Source: Antarcticibacterium sp. 1MA-6-2
GTDB lineage: Bacteria; Bacteroidota; Bacteroidia; Flavobacteriales; Flavobacteriaceae
Length of the DNA: 64,000 nucleotides
NCBI RefSeq assembly: GCF_021535135.1
Contig: NZ_CP091036.1
Span: 806,001 to 870,000, forward strand
Direction: 5' to 3'
Positions 19,746-29,574 of this stretch are shown in pieces. Below the pieces are notes generated by a model, which worked only from the letters and a program-made list of their open reading frames with translations, did no database searches and was not told where the DNA came from. The first letter of the stretch is position 1; each line of letters starts with the position of its first letter. A program made the position numbers and the translations under genes.

Positions 19746-20181
19746 TTTATTTGGTTTTAGTTAAACGTATTCCGAAGTTACAACATCAAAAGAGTGAATT
19801 ATATAAAAAATATGGTAAAAACATTAGGTATTAAGGGTTTATGATTTTTTTAAGATCTAAATGTTGTTTTGCTTATAGGGTTTGGATAGTATTGCAGTGG
19901 GTAATTACCAGTTAATATGGACTTTTTTATTCTAGAAATTTCGGAGTTCAGATATATTTTAAGGAAATCTTTTCTATAGGTTGTGAAAAAATAATTGGCC
20001 TCTCTGGAATGTAATGATTTTACCTCTCATTCAATTCCTATTCCTGTGAAGATTTTGGGACCTGCACTTAACAGTTTGTATTTTAGAGCAGTTTTTTTTC
20101 ACCTCGTTAGCAACATTAATAGAAGAAATGAAAGAGGCTATGCTTAAATTCAGCTACTGAAGAAATTCTGCTACTCAGGTT
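19746..20181. other. Gene-free interval upstream of the Csp genes
   Basis: AT-rich sequence of about 430 bases that should hold the promoter of the second Csp gene. I see no convincing frame, RNA or repeat in it. Confidence 0.4.
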
Positions 20182-20333
20182 CTAAAAGAGAAGAAGATAA
20201 ACCAACAGAAGAAGCCCGACTCCAAGTACTGCAATTTGCCATAGCTTAAGTCCCTTCCTCTCAAGATATTCGACTCCCACCAAAGCACCCAGGCTACAAC
20301 TAGAAAAAGGATCGACCAGCTCCAGCTATTCAT
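20182..20333 (-). pseudogene. Small membrane protein, frame shifted
   Basis: A start MNSWSWSILFLVVAW and, in another frame, a continuation ALVGVEYLERKGLKLWQ followed by a hydrophobic helix ending VYLLLF. Joined, these make a two-helix protein of about 50 residues. The frame change lies near 20290. I do not know the family, and it may be chance. Confidence 0.3.
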
Positions 20334-20554
20334 TGCAAAGAGCTTTCAAAAAGACCTTGTTCATCTCTAAATTCTCTATTTCTATATTGGTAAGCTATTA
20401 ATGTTCAAAAACAACTGTTGTTCTTTTGTTAACTTGAAAAAGCTCTTAGCTCATAAACATTCTGCTCAAAGTCTGCACTTAAGGATTACTACAAAAAAAG
20501 GGCTGCTTCTATATAGCACAAAGACCGTTGTGAAGTCTTTGGCCACTAAATCAC

Positions 20555-21112
20555 CTATTCCTCATCAGAACCGAAAAAAGTCCTTTCATTGAAATCCTCC
20601 TGGTTGTAGAAATTTTCTTGGGTGTAATCTAATTCTTCCTTTTGTTTAGATGAAAAAATCAGAAGAGTCTTTTTTTCATCTTCAATAGCAAGGCTTTTTA
20701 CGCTTCTATAGGTAGGCAAGGATTTAAGGTTTTCAAAACTTACTTGTTCCTGAACAAAGACTTTTTGTTCCTTTTGATTTAATTCTGCTCTTCCTATGGG
20801 AATTAAAATGTCCTTTTCTTCTTTTAATCTTGCCCCTTTCTCCAGACTCACAACGAGGTATCTAATTCTTTTATCAGTTTTGTCATACAAAAAATCCTTT
20901 AGAATCCCCATTCTTGCGCCAACAGCATCAACTACTGGCCATCCATAAATTCGGGAAAAAAGATCATCAATTTTGTAGTCACTGTTCTTCAGTTCCTGCA
21001 GGTGTTCAAGTGGTGCAGAAATTTCATTAGGGTCTCTTGAGGTATCTCTTTGAATATCTTGACCAACCTCATCATACTTCCACTTCTGTATCATAATTCT
21101 GTGTCTAGTCAT
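20555..21112 (-). CDS. PRC-barrel domain protein
   Basis: 185 residues. The PRC barrel spans about residues 45-120 with GWPVVDAVGARMGILKDFLYD and RIRYLVVSLEKGA, the usual strand pattern. The N- and C-terminal regions are charged and probably disordered (KQKEELDYTQENFYNQEDF). PRC-barrel proteins of this type are general stress or membrane-associated proteins in many bacteria; the specific role is unknown. It stands alone with gaps on both sides. Confidence 0.75.
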   Translation of the reverse strand: MTRHRIMIQKWKYDEVGQDIQRDTSRDPNEISAPLEHLQELKNSDYKIDDLFSRIYGWPVVDAVGARMGILKDFLYDKTDKRIRYLVVSLEKGARLKEEKDILIPIGRAELNQKEQKVFVQEQVSFENLKSLPTYRSVKSLAIEDEKKTLLIFSSKQKEELDYTQENFYNQEDFNERTFFGSDEE

Positions 21113-21274
21113 GTGTATTGTTTTTGATGTTAATAACTAAAGACTCTTTACTCTAAATTAATAATAATGATCTTTAAAATTAATAAATGAATTATAAGTT
21201 TTTTTTAAAACTGAATCACTTTTACCAAAGGAAATTTTTGCTGATTAAGAACTCTTAAAAAAGTATTTAATTTA

Positions 21275-21604
21275 TCAATGATGTTCCGGTATGGTTTTCC
21301 TGTTATTTTGGAGTCTTTTCCTCGAACATGAATCGCAACAATAAAAATGCTCAAATCCATCAAGAAAGACCCCTAAAGGGCCTAAAATAAACCCTGTGGA
21401 GTAGAAAACTCCGGCAGCTAAAGGAACGGCCATGACATTATATGAATCTTTGTATAAATGCAATAAATCCAGGGATAGCCTCAGCTCGGAAATATCGCCT
21501 GAACATGAAAATTCATTTTTCGATGTTATCGAGTCTTTCAGATTTGTTTCTTCAACCAATTTTATTTCTTCTTTGTAGAAATTTGTAAGAATAAGTTTAT
21601 GCAC
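21275..21604 (-). pseudogene. Remnant of a P1B-type ATPase C-terminus
   Basis: The segment SYNVMAVPLAAGVFYSTGFI is the last-helix region of copper ATPases (compare GYNVVAIPLAA in CopB at 23.0 kb). The frame shifts just after LGPLG; in the next frame the family continues as FLMDLSIFIVAIHVRG. The first 50 residues resemble nothing in the family. I read it as a leftover 3' end of a second CopB-like gene, perhaps from a duplication or a failed exchange with the complete gene 1.3 kb upstream. Confidence 0.65.
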
Positions 21605-21753
21605 AATAAATAATGGGCTTTTTACATGGATTACTTATTAATTTTTTTAGTAACTCATAGTTTTCTCATATAGGGGACTTTTTAAGAAAAATGAGAAAAC
21701 TGGTAGCAACCAGAATAATACTACCTGCAATTATGAAAGGATAGTAAAAACCA

Positions 21754-22884
21754 CTAAGTAATTAGCCAAATCCCTAAAATGGGACCTAAAATTTGACCAA
21801 TGCTATTGGTTGAACTTTGAATAGAAATATTCCTGCCAGTATTTTTATTTGATATTAATGAAACCGCAGAAAGCAAATTTGGTGTTACCATAGCGCCTCC
21901 AGCAGCAAAAACAACGATTAATCCATATACCAAGAATTCATTGCTGAAAAATGGAAAGGCAATTAAGGATAACCCGGATAATAACAACCCCAGAGCAATT
22001 TGTTTTTTAGAGGATAAAATATTCCCTCCGTAAGATGCAAAAACAGGCTGAAGAACAGCCATTATAGACCCACAAAGCATAAAACCAATAGCAACTTGTT
22101 TACTATTAAATCCTAATTCATCTTTCCCGTAGATTGAAAAGACAGTTTCAAACAGCGTCACTACAAATTGGATGACAAACGAAAGAGCTAGTAATACGAT
22201 AAAATATTTGGTAAATGTAAACCGTAAGCTCACTTTTTGTATGGTGAATTTGTGTACGGGAGTGCTGTGTTTTAACCATTTCATCACAAAGAACAGGACA
22301 ATCAGTCCTAGTAGGGCAACAAATAAAAAGGGCACTGAAAATCGGTCTAAATGTAGCAGACCAATAGTATGTTTTATATGAATGTCTGTTTGGTATAGAA
22401 AGCCACCAATAGCAGGACCAAAAATAACCCCAGAGCTAATGGCAACACCAGACCAGGCCATTATTTTTGTTCTCCTTTTTTCAGAAGTAATGTCGCTTAA
22501 ATAGGCGTTACTAACTGGAATAACTGAAGATGTAAAAATGCCTCCAAAAATCCGAGCGATATAGAGCATTGTCAAGGATGTGGCTAAACCAGTAAGTAAT
22601 TGCATAATTACGAAACCGATCAATCCACAAATGATAATAGGTTTACGACCATATTTGTCTGATAGCTTTCCCCAAACCACTACGAATAGTAACTGAAAAA
22701 ATGGATAAATACTTGTGAGCAATCCAATATGGAAGTTGATTAAATCGGTGTCAAGATTATCTTCTAAAGCTAATCTTTCGGTATAGTAGGGAAGGGTTGG
22801 CAATAATATACCATAGCCCAACATCACTACAAATAAACTCAACAGAATTAAAAATATCCTGTTGAGTTTTTTTTTACTTTCCAT
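21754..22884 (-). CDS. MFS efflux transporter (drug:H+ antiporter type)
   Basis: 376 residues and about twelve membrane helices. The MFS signature GKLSDKYGRKPIIICG lies between helices 2 and 3, as in TetA/Bcr-like exporters. The N-terminus MESKKKLNRIFLILLSLFVV begins directly with helix 1. Its ATG immediately follows the true stop of copB (22885-22887), so the two are in one transcript. The substrate is unknown; the position suggests a metal or stress-related export role, but that is only association. Confidence 0.85.
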   Translation of the reverse strand: MESKKKLNRIFLILLSLFVVMLGYGILLPTLPYYTERLALEDNLDTDLINFHIGLLTSIYPFFQLLFVVVWGKLSDKYGRKPIIICGLIGFVIMQLLTGLATSLTMLYIARIFGGIFTSSVIPVSNAYLSDITSEKRRTKIMAWSGVAISSGVIFGPAIGGFLYQTDIHIKHTIGLLHLDRFSVPFLFVALLGLIVLFFVMKWLKHSTPVHKFTIQKVSLRFTFTKYFIVLLALSFVIQFVVTLFETVFSIYGKDELGFNSKQVAIGFMLCGSIMAVLQPVFASYGGNILSSKKQIALGLLLSGLSLIAFPFFSNEFLVYGLIVVFAAGGAMVTPNLLSAVSLISNKNTGRNISIQSSTNSIGQILGPILGIWLIT

Positions 22885-25042
22885 TTATTTTTTACCGATC
22901 TTTCTCTTTAGTAATTGGGCATTTATGGCAACGATGACCGTACTCAAACTCATAAATACAGCTCCTACTGCTGGTCCTAAAACAAAGCCTGAAGAATATA
23001 GAACGCTAAGCAGCTAAAGGAATGGCTACCACATTATATCCTGTTGCCCATATTAGGTTTTGAATCATTTTATTGTATGTTGCCTTTCCAAATAAAATTA
23101 GGTTGGCAATATCTTGTGGATTGCTATTTACCAATATAATATCGGCTGTTTCAGCAGCCACATCTGTACCAGAACCAACAGCAATACCCACATCTGCTTT
23201 TGCAAGGGCAGGAGCGTCATTAACACCATCACCCGTCATCGCTACAAAATCGCCTTTGTTCTGTAACTCTTCTACAATTTCAACTTTTTGATGTGGCAAT
23301 ACTTCGGCGTAGTAACCATCCAATCCAAGTTTTTCACTCACAGCCTTAGCGGTTTTTTCATTATCGCCAGTTGCCATCAAGACTTTAATATTGTTTTTTT
23401 TGAATATTTTTATAGCTTCCGCAGATTCAGGTCTTATTTCATCAGCAAGAGCAATGTATCCTGCTAGCTGGCCATCTATTAATACAAATACAACAGTTTC
23501 AGCAGCGTCACTATAAGCATCTTCGGGAATGTCTATTTTTTCATCCCTTAAATAGCCCGGGCTTACAACTTTTACTTGCATACCTTCTACATTTGCCTCT
23601 ACACCTTTTCCTGTAATTGCATTAAAGTTTTCAGGTTTTGGAATAGTAATGTTATCTTCTTTAACTCTTTTAATAATACCAACTGCAATGGGGTGTTCTG
23701 AGCTTTGTTCCAATGCACTTGAAAGTCTTAAAATTTCCTCTGTTGAATAAGCTTCTTTAACAGATTCGATTCGAGTGACACCAAAATCACCTTTGGTTAG
23801 TGTTCCTGTTTTATCAAAAAGCAAAGCTGAAATTTTTCTTGACTCTTCAAAAGCAGTTCTATTTCGGATAAGCAATCCATTTTGAGCAGATACTGCCGTA
23901 GAAATCGCAACCACAAGGGGAATGGCAAGACCCAATGCGTGTGGACAAGCAATGACCATAACGGTAACCATTCTTTCTAAAGCATAGACAAATGGAAAGC
24001 CTAAAATCAGCCATACCGCTAATGTTCCAAAACCAATAGCCAAAGCGATATAGGTTAACCATTTTGCAGCCCTGTCTGAAAGATTTTGCATCTTGGATTT
24101 GGTTTTTTGCGCTTCTTCGACCATTTTGATGACCTTGTTGAGATAGCTATCTTTTCCAGTATGCTCAACCTTTACTTTTAAGGTACTGTTACCATTTACC
24201 GAACCACCAATAACCTTATCGTTTTCATCTTTTTTTACAGGTTTGGATTCGCCTGTAAGCATAGATTCGTTCAGGTAACTTGAACCGTCTACTATAATCC
24301 CATCAGCAGGAACTTTTTCACCTGGTTTAACCAAAATCACATCATCCTTTAGTAAATCTTCAAGAGGGATGTCTTCTATGATGTCGCCTTTTACCCTGTG
24401 CGCTTCCGCAGGCATCATACTTACCAGTAACTGTAAAGCTTTTGACGCACCTAACACACTTTTCATTTCTATCCAATGACCAAGCAACATTATGGCTATA
24501 AGTGTTGATAGCTCCCAGAAAAAGTCTTCGCCTCTTAAGCCAAATACGGTCGCGGTGCTATAAAAATAAGCTACAGAAATTGCCATAGAAATCAAGGTCA
24601 TCATTCCTGGCGCACCTTTTTTGATTTCAGACCAGAATCCTTTTAAAAATGGCCAACCACCATAGAAATATACGATTGTGGAAAGTGCAAAAAGGATATA
24701 TGGATTTCCGGGAAGCAAAAACTCATATCCAAAAAAGTCCTGAATCATCGGCGAGAAGAACAGTATGGGAATAGTAAGTACAAGGGTTACCCAAAACCGT
24801 TTTCTAAAATCGGCAATCATCATTTTATGATGGTCGTGGCCCATCTCGCCGTGACCGGGATCATGATCGGAATGGCCACTATGTCCCGAATGGTCACTTT
24901 CATCCATTGCTTCGTTATGGCCGTGTTTGGTTTTTTCGACTAGGTTATCTTTTATATCAGCTTCTTTTTTTAATGCTTCATTCTTTGCTGAATTATTCCC
25001 TTTGCCATTATGTTCGTGGGGATGATGTTTGTGATTTTCCAT
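22885..25042 (-). CDS. copB: CopB-type P1B-3 ATPase (one frame break near the C-terminus)
   Basis: About 720 residues. A His-rich cytosolic N-terminus (HKHHPHEH, then HSGHSGHSDHDPGHGEMGHDHH) replaces HMA domains. Helix 6 has IACPHALGLAIP, and CPH is the P1B-3 metal signature. DKTGTLTKGD, SSEHPIAVG and GDGVNDAPALAKAD are intact. The frame stops after VVAIPLAA at 23006 because of GCTTAGC. Reading GCCGGC restores AAGVLYSSGFVLGPAVGAVF and carries the gene on to a TAA at 22885-22887, touching the MFS start. Known CopB proteins export Cu or Ag from the cytoplasm. Confidence 0.92.
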
Positions 25043-25063
25043 AATTTCTGTTTTTGTTGATTT

Positions 25064-25357
25064 TTATCTTAATTTTTTTCGCATTTCTTCTGAAATGTTT
25101 TCGGCATAGACGCCATAGGCATCTACCAGAAGTCCTTTAATTCCATCATTGGAGGATATAGCATATAAAATGCTATTATCGTCGGTACTGCTCATTCCTT
25201 CAAAGCGAAAGGTTTTATCTACTTTAAAATCTTCAGGCCGGATTTCAATTTTTAGCGAAGCACATTCCAAGCATTCAGGCTTCAAATTGAAATCGTAGGG
25301 ATAATCGTTTGCCTGTAAATCGTTTATGGCTTCTGAAAGTGTGTTGTAATTGTTCAT
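25064..25357 (-). CDS. Conserved small protein often labelled PRPP-synthetase-like (97 aa)
   Basis: 97 acidic residues beginning MNNYNTLSEAINDLQANDY, with a CLECASLKIEIRPEDF stretch and a conserved GIKGLLVDAYGVYAENIS end. Homologues of this size occur in Bacteroidota and are sometimes annotated as phosphoribosylpyrophosphate synthetase, but it is far too short and lacks the PRPP loop. I regard the function as unknown. The gene lies 21 bases upstream of copB and 1 base downstream of the next gene, so it is in the same transcript. Confidence 0.6.
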   Translation of the reverse strand: MNNYNTLSEAINDLQANDYPYDFNLKPECLECASLKIEIRPEDFKVDKTFRFEGMSSTDDNSILYAISSNDGIKGLLVDAYGVYAENISEEMRKKLR

Positions 25358-25358
25358 T

Positions 25359-26003
25359 TTATTTATATGTCATTGTAAAATAACTATTATCTTCCTCTGT
25401 AAATTTCTGAAAGGTCAGTAAACCTTTTTCATTTAATTTTTCGTTGACGGTATAGTTGAGTTGCTTGATGCGAATTCCCCACGCATAGGCCTTTATATTG
25501 ATTTTTGAATTAATCTTGTTTTTGTTGCCCTCAAATATTCGGTCGTAAATCTTTATGATGCTTTTTGAACCAAAAAAATCCAACAGTCCCGAATCAAAAG
25601 TCATTTCCAATTCTATATTTTCAAGGTTGTCCAAATCGTAGAGCTCTTTAAATTTTTCAGAGGTGGTATTAATTTCGGTCTCCTTTGATTTTGGATTGGA
25701 AAACGGGAAAGCCATTACCACTACACTTGCTTCATCAGGCTTGCAACGATAGGTTGTGGTGTATTTATCGGTCAATTTTTTGTCTTTATCAAACAATTCC
25801 GTAACTACCTCAATTTCATAGTATCCATTTTTCTTTATTGTTTCACTGGCTTTGAAAGTTTGTTTATTTAAAAAAGAACCATTTTCATCAAAGTTTTCCC
25901 GAATAACAACTCTGCCTGAAATCTGCCCAATGAGCATTTCAGTTTGTCCAGTCATTGTTGCTATGGATAGGATAAAAAACAGAATGAAGCTTTGTTTTTT
26001 CAT
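25359..26003 (-). CDS. Secreted hypothetical protein, DUF3108-like
   Basis: 214 residues with a signal peptide (MKKQSFILFFILSIATMTGQ). The rest alternates beta strands (VVIRENFDENGSF, YYEIEVVTELFDKD, TTTYRCKPDEASVVVMAF) and resembles the small DUF3108/TapB-like periplasmic proteins of Bacteroidota. No catalytic residue pattern is apparent. The ATG overlaps the stop of a truncated remnant just upstream. Confidence 0.5.
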   Translation of the reverse strand: MKKQSFILFFILSIATMTGQTEMLIGQISGRVVIRENFDENGSFLNKQTFKASETIKKNGYYEIEVVTELFDKDKKLTDKYTTTYRCKPDEASVVVMAFPFSNPKSKETEINTTSEKFKELYDLDNLENIELEMTFDSGLLDFFGSKSIIKIYDRIFEGNKNKINSKINIKAYAWGIRIKQLNYTVNEKLNEKGLLTFQKFTEEDNSYFTMTYK

Positions 26004-26130
26004 ATATGGTGCATAAATCTCTTTACTTCTTTTGCCATTACATCGCTCAAATCAATAACATTTGAAGGGTGTGGAATAGTATTGCGAGTAGCAATTTTTT
26101 CTGTGCCTATTTTATTGATTGTTGTAATTT
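26000..26130 (-). pseudogene. C-terminal remnant resembling ribose-phosphate pyrophosphokinase
   Basis: A frame of about 40 codons with no start, reading GTEKIATRNTIPHPSNVIDL then SDVMAKEVKRFM before its TGA. The NTIPHP-type strand followed by a final SDVxAKE helix resembles the C-terminus of PRPP synthetases. It directly follows the MBL-RNase stop in another frame, so a large deletion probably fused the tail of a lost gene here. The identification is an inference from the short motif and from the presence of such a gene in comparable stress islands. Confidence 0.35.
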
Positions 26131-27515
26131 TTCGATTTGTTCTATTTCTTCTATATTATATAATTGCGGGATTTCTGCATCCCACCCATAGGTTTCCTTA
26201 ATGCCTTTTTGTAATGCTTCTGCACTCTCTTTTTCACCGTGTACAATGAAAATACGTTCGGGTTGGATTTTTATTTTGCTCAACCAATCCATAAGTTCAG
26301 CGTGGTCTGCGTGTGCTGAAAGACCTTCAATTTCCGCAACTTGCATTTTAAATGGCACCCATTTTCCATAGACTTTTAGTTCTTTCTCACCTTCCAATAA
26401 TTTTCTACCTCGTGTGCCTTCAGCTTGATAGCCTACAAAAAGCAAGGTGTTATTTGGATTTTGTGCCTGTGTTTCAAGATAGTTTAGCATTCTGCCACCA
26501 GTGAGCATTCCGCTTCCTGCAATCACGATTTTTGGTTTGTTGTCTGTTCTTAACTCCATTGTTTCCCGATAACTGCTAACGACCGTAAAGTGTGAGCACA
26601 TTTCGTCACATTCGTTATCTTCCAATCTGTGCCAATCACGAGTTCTATGAAACAGTTCCAATACGTTGGCACCCATCGGACTGTCCATAATCATTTGTAC
26701 TTTTGGAATTTTGTTCTCCTTGAGTAATTTCCAAAAGATGAGCATCATCAGTTGGGCACGCTCTACCGAAAAACTGGGGATAAATAAGCTGCCACCTCTA
26801 TCAATGGTTTCGTTGACCAATTTTTCAATCTGCGGAAGTGCTTCTGCTTCATCTGGATGAAACCTTCCACCATAAGTGGATTCAATGAAAAGTACATCCG
26901 CTTTTTTTGGCTTTAAGGGTGGAAACAGTAATAAATCGTTTGTTCTACCGATATCACCTGAAAAAACGAAACGTTTTCCACGTATATCTAACTCAATGTA
27001 TGTGGCACCAAGGATGTGTCCGTTGTATTGAAACCTCGCTTTCACATCTTTGAGAATGGGTAGCCATTGCGAGGTCGGTACTCCTTTGAAGTAAGGGATT
27101 GTTTTTTCTACATCTTTTACATCGTAAAGTGGTTCAGCAGGATTATGTTTGGAATAGCCTTCTTTATTGGCACGTTCGGCTTCCTGTTCCTGTATTTTGG
27201 CACTATCGTTCAATATGATTCTTGCTATATCCAAAGTGGGGTTGGTACCATAGATGGGTCCATTAAAGCCTTGCTTTACCAATCTCGGCAGATAACCTGT
27301 GTGGTCCATATGGCCGTGGGTGAGCAAAACAGCATCAATATCAGCAACATTAACAGGTGGGTACTCCCAGTTTTTAAGGCGTAATTCCTTTAGCCCTTGA
27401 AAAAGTCCGCAGTCTATGAGTATCTTTTTATCTCCTGTATCCACTAAATATTTTGAGCTTGAGTTACTGTGCCTGCCGCTCCTAAAAAATGGATGTTTAT
27501 TTTATTTTTTTTCAT
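26107..27515 (-). CDS. MBL-fold/beta-CASP RNA exonuclease-type hydrolase (one frame break)
   Basis: About 468 residues. The metallo-beta-lactamase motif LLTHGHMDHTGYLPRL, the motif FSGDIGR and the beta-CASP part with GSGMLTGGRMLNYL and LSAHADHAELM are all present, as in bacterial and archaeal CPSF-like nucleases. The N-terminus is cut off by a frame change at 27457-27464: the true start is ATG 27515 (MKKNKINIHFLGAAGTVT), and reading ACCGGC there restores GTVTGSKYLVDTGDKK, the family consensus. A ligand set for two zinc ions is complete. It heads the distal part of the stress island and its stop is followed by a gene remnant. Confidence 0.88.
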
Positions 27516-27547
27516 TGGTATCTATTTAGGTTGTTGTACATAATTTA

Positions 27548-27823
27548 CTACAAGAGCTGCTCCCCAAATTTGTGACCACCGCAGCAGGAAGGTGAGTTTC
27601 CTTTATCCTGGTCCGATTTATATAGTAGTACTATTTCATTATATAGATTGCGCGAATCTTCTTTTATAAGAAGCGCTAATTTTTTTACGGATTTAGGCTC
27701 TGGGTTTACCATATCTAATAATATTTCCAGTGCTTCTTCAAGTAGTTTTGAGTCATCTTCCAATGCCTGGTAAAATGGTTCTAAATCTATGTTGCCCTGT
27801 TTTTGCAATTCTTCAGTTTTCAT
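27548..27823 (-). CDS. Hypothetical helical protein (91 aa)
   Basis: An acidic helical protein (SKLLEEALEILLDMVNPEPK, KKLALLIKEDSRNLYNEIVL) ending in SCCGGHKFGEQLL, with a CC pair that could bind metal. I do not recognise a family. It lies between the RNase and the ATP-cone gene with small gaps and is probably translated as part of the island. Confidence 0.5.
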   Translation of the reverse strand: MKTEELQKQGNIDLEPFYQALEDDSKLLEEALEILLDMVNPEPKSVKKLALLIKEDSRNLYNEIVLLYKSDQDKGNSPSCCGGHKFGEQLL

Positions 27824-27864
27824 TTGTATTATTTTTAAAAATTAGTAATTATTCATTATTTGAA

Positions 27865-28707
27865 TTAATGGGATCTACATAATTCTCTTGAATCTTCGAG
27901 TATCTTATTTTGCCTTAGCTTACTGATACCCATTTGTTCCAAAAAGTCTGGATTTTCGTGTAGCTCCTTGCAGAGTATGATGCCTTGATCCAATAATTTT
28001 GTTTTTTCAGCTTTGGTAAGTGTTGTTAAAGCGGTTAAGGGATGTAGCCCCGATTTATCTATTCTGTCCTTGAGACCATTTCCTCTTGGATAATCCCAAC
28101 TGGTCATAAGCATTCCAACACATTTCCCGTACTGAATGGCATCGGTTGTGAAACGCGTATTGGTGTAAACCCCGCCTTTATGAAGTTTAGCCTCGTGACC
28201 TTTTTGGTGTTTCCATTGCTTTTCCACGTCCAAAAACCGTGAATGGATATATAATGGGATTTTTACATTGCAAAACCTGCCTTGGTCACTATGGTATTTA
28301 CATTCAATCATATAATGTTTATTTCCTTTTTGCGCTATCACATCCACTTCGTGCTGAACGCAATTGCCTTGAACTATGACACCAACCTGTGTTGAAAATC
28401 CTTCGTGTGCCAATAGTTTGCCTACTAACTTTTCAAATGGGAAGCCAGAAGGGCCTAATTCCATCAGGGCTTTTTTGAGTTTGTATTTTGAAGCACTTAC
28501 TCTCGACTTACCTTTTAGCATTTTAAATGCCATTTGATATATTTTTTTGGTGGTAATGCCTTCATATAATTGGTCTTCAACTTGTCCTATTATTTGCTGA
28601 ATCAATTCTTCACTTGCTTGCGAACGTCTTAATGAATTGATAAGTTTCTCCACATCAAAAGCTACCACATCTCCTGAATATTTTACTATGTTGATTGGAT
28701 GTTTCAT
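27865..28707 (-). CDS. ATP-cone domain fused to a Mrr-like restriction endonuclease fold
   Basis: 280 residues. The N-terminal 90 residues form an ATP-cone (INIVKYSGDVVAFDVEKL .. LIQQIIGQVEDQLYEG). It is followed by a short link (GPSGFPFEKLVGKLLAHEG) and a PD-(D/E)XK-type nuclease core: HEVDVIAQKGNKHYMIECKYH has the Asp, Glu and Lys expected of the active site. A C-terminal helical part closes with LRQNKILEDSRELC. Such fusions occur in stress islands of many bacteria; DNA cleavage and nucleotide sensing are inferred from the domains, not known. Its ATG overlaps the universal stress protein stop. Confidence 0.8.
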   Translation of the reverse strand: MKHPINIVKYSGDVVAFDVEKLINSLRRSQASEELIQQIIGQVEDQLYEGITTKKIYQMAFKMLKGKSRVSASKYKLKKALMELGPSGFPFEKLVGKLLAHEGFSTQVGVIVQGNCVQHEVDVIAQKGNKHYMIECKYHSDQGRFCNVKIPLYIHSRFLDVEKQWKHQKGHEAKLHKGGVYTNTRFTTDAIQYGKCVGMLMTSWDYPRGNGLKDRIDKSGLHPLTALTTLTKAEKTKLLDQGIILCKELHENPDFLEQMGISKLRQNKILEDSRELCRSH

Positions 28708-29541
28708 TTTTTAATATGTATGGTCATCACAGGAAGTTCTGAATGATTAGTTACACCTTCGGCAATACTTTTTGAAAATAGGCTCAAAAATCCTGTACGG
28801 CCGTGGGTACACATAGCTATCAAATCGGCATCATTATACTTTAAGTAATTGTTTATACCCGTTTCTACAGCAGGTTCGTTATATACATTCATTGAGTACT
28901 TCTCCAAATCCGGAAACCTTTCCAGGAACTTCTTAAGGGGGTTCAAACCCTGTTCAATACTATTAAAATCAGTCTGTGTATTGACCCTTACTAAGTGGAT
29001 ATGTGCACCGCATTTTTTAGCAATAGAAATAACCTGCTTAAAGGCTTCACTCACATCTTCCAGAAAATCTGAAACAAAAACGATATCTTTAAAAGGAAAG
29101 GATACTTCTTTGTTCTTCACCACAATTACGGGCACATCTGCTTTTCTCACAATTTTCTCAACGTTGCTTCCCAATAATTCCCTTACACCGCCTTGCGTAC
29201 CGCTACTTCCCGTAACTATAAAATCGTGATGAAAATGCCCGGAATGTTTTAAAATATTGGCCTGGCCTCCATCAAATTCCAGAAAAGTCCTGCATTTAAG
29301 TCCTTCGCGTTCCGCTTTTAACCCCAGTTCCCTCAAATCGGCTCTTGCGCTACCTATTTGTTGAACCGTTTGCGGATATCTTTTTTCTTTCTCCTTATCC
29401 AGGTTTATCCAATCTACTGGTTGTGTTCATTAAATGGAAAAAATGTATTTCTGAATTGTACAGTTTTGCCATTTTAATTCCAAGTTCTGCTGCCTTGTTA
29501 CAGTTTTCAGAAAAGTCTGTTGGTACGAGTATATTTTTCAT
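28704..29541 (-). CDS. Universal stress protein, two UspA domains (one frame break)
   Basis: About 279 residues as restored. It starts at ATG 29541 with MKNILVPTDFSENCNKAAEL, a UspA first strand. The frame is interrupted at 29416-29422 after FFHLMNT; reading ACCGGT restores NTPVDWINLDKEKEKRYP. A first ATP-loop-like GSSGTQGGVRELLGSNVEK is followed by the second domain (KDIVFVSDFLEDVSEAFKQ) ending with CTHGRTGFLSLFSKSIAEGV. Tandem Usp proteins act as cytosolic nucleotide-binding stress factors. It is transcribed with the ATP-cone/nuclease gene. Confidence 0.88.
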
Positions 29542-29574
29542 CGATTAAAAATTTTATTTGATTATTCCTTTTAT

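Noticed and set aside
25064..25357. Naming as phosphoribosylpyrophosphate synthetase
   Set aside because: At 97 residues it is far too short and lacks the PRPP-binding loop.
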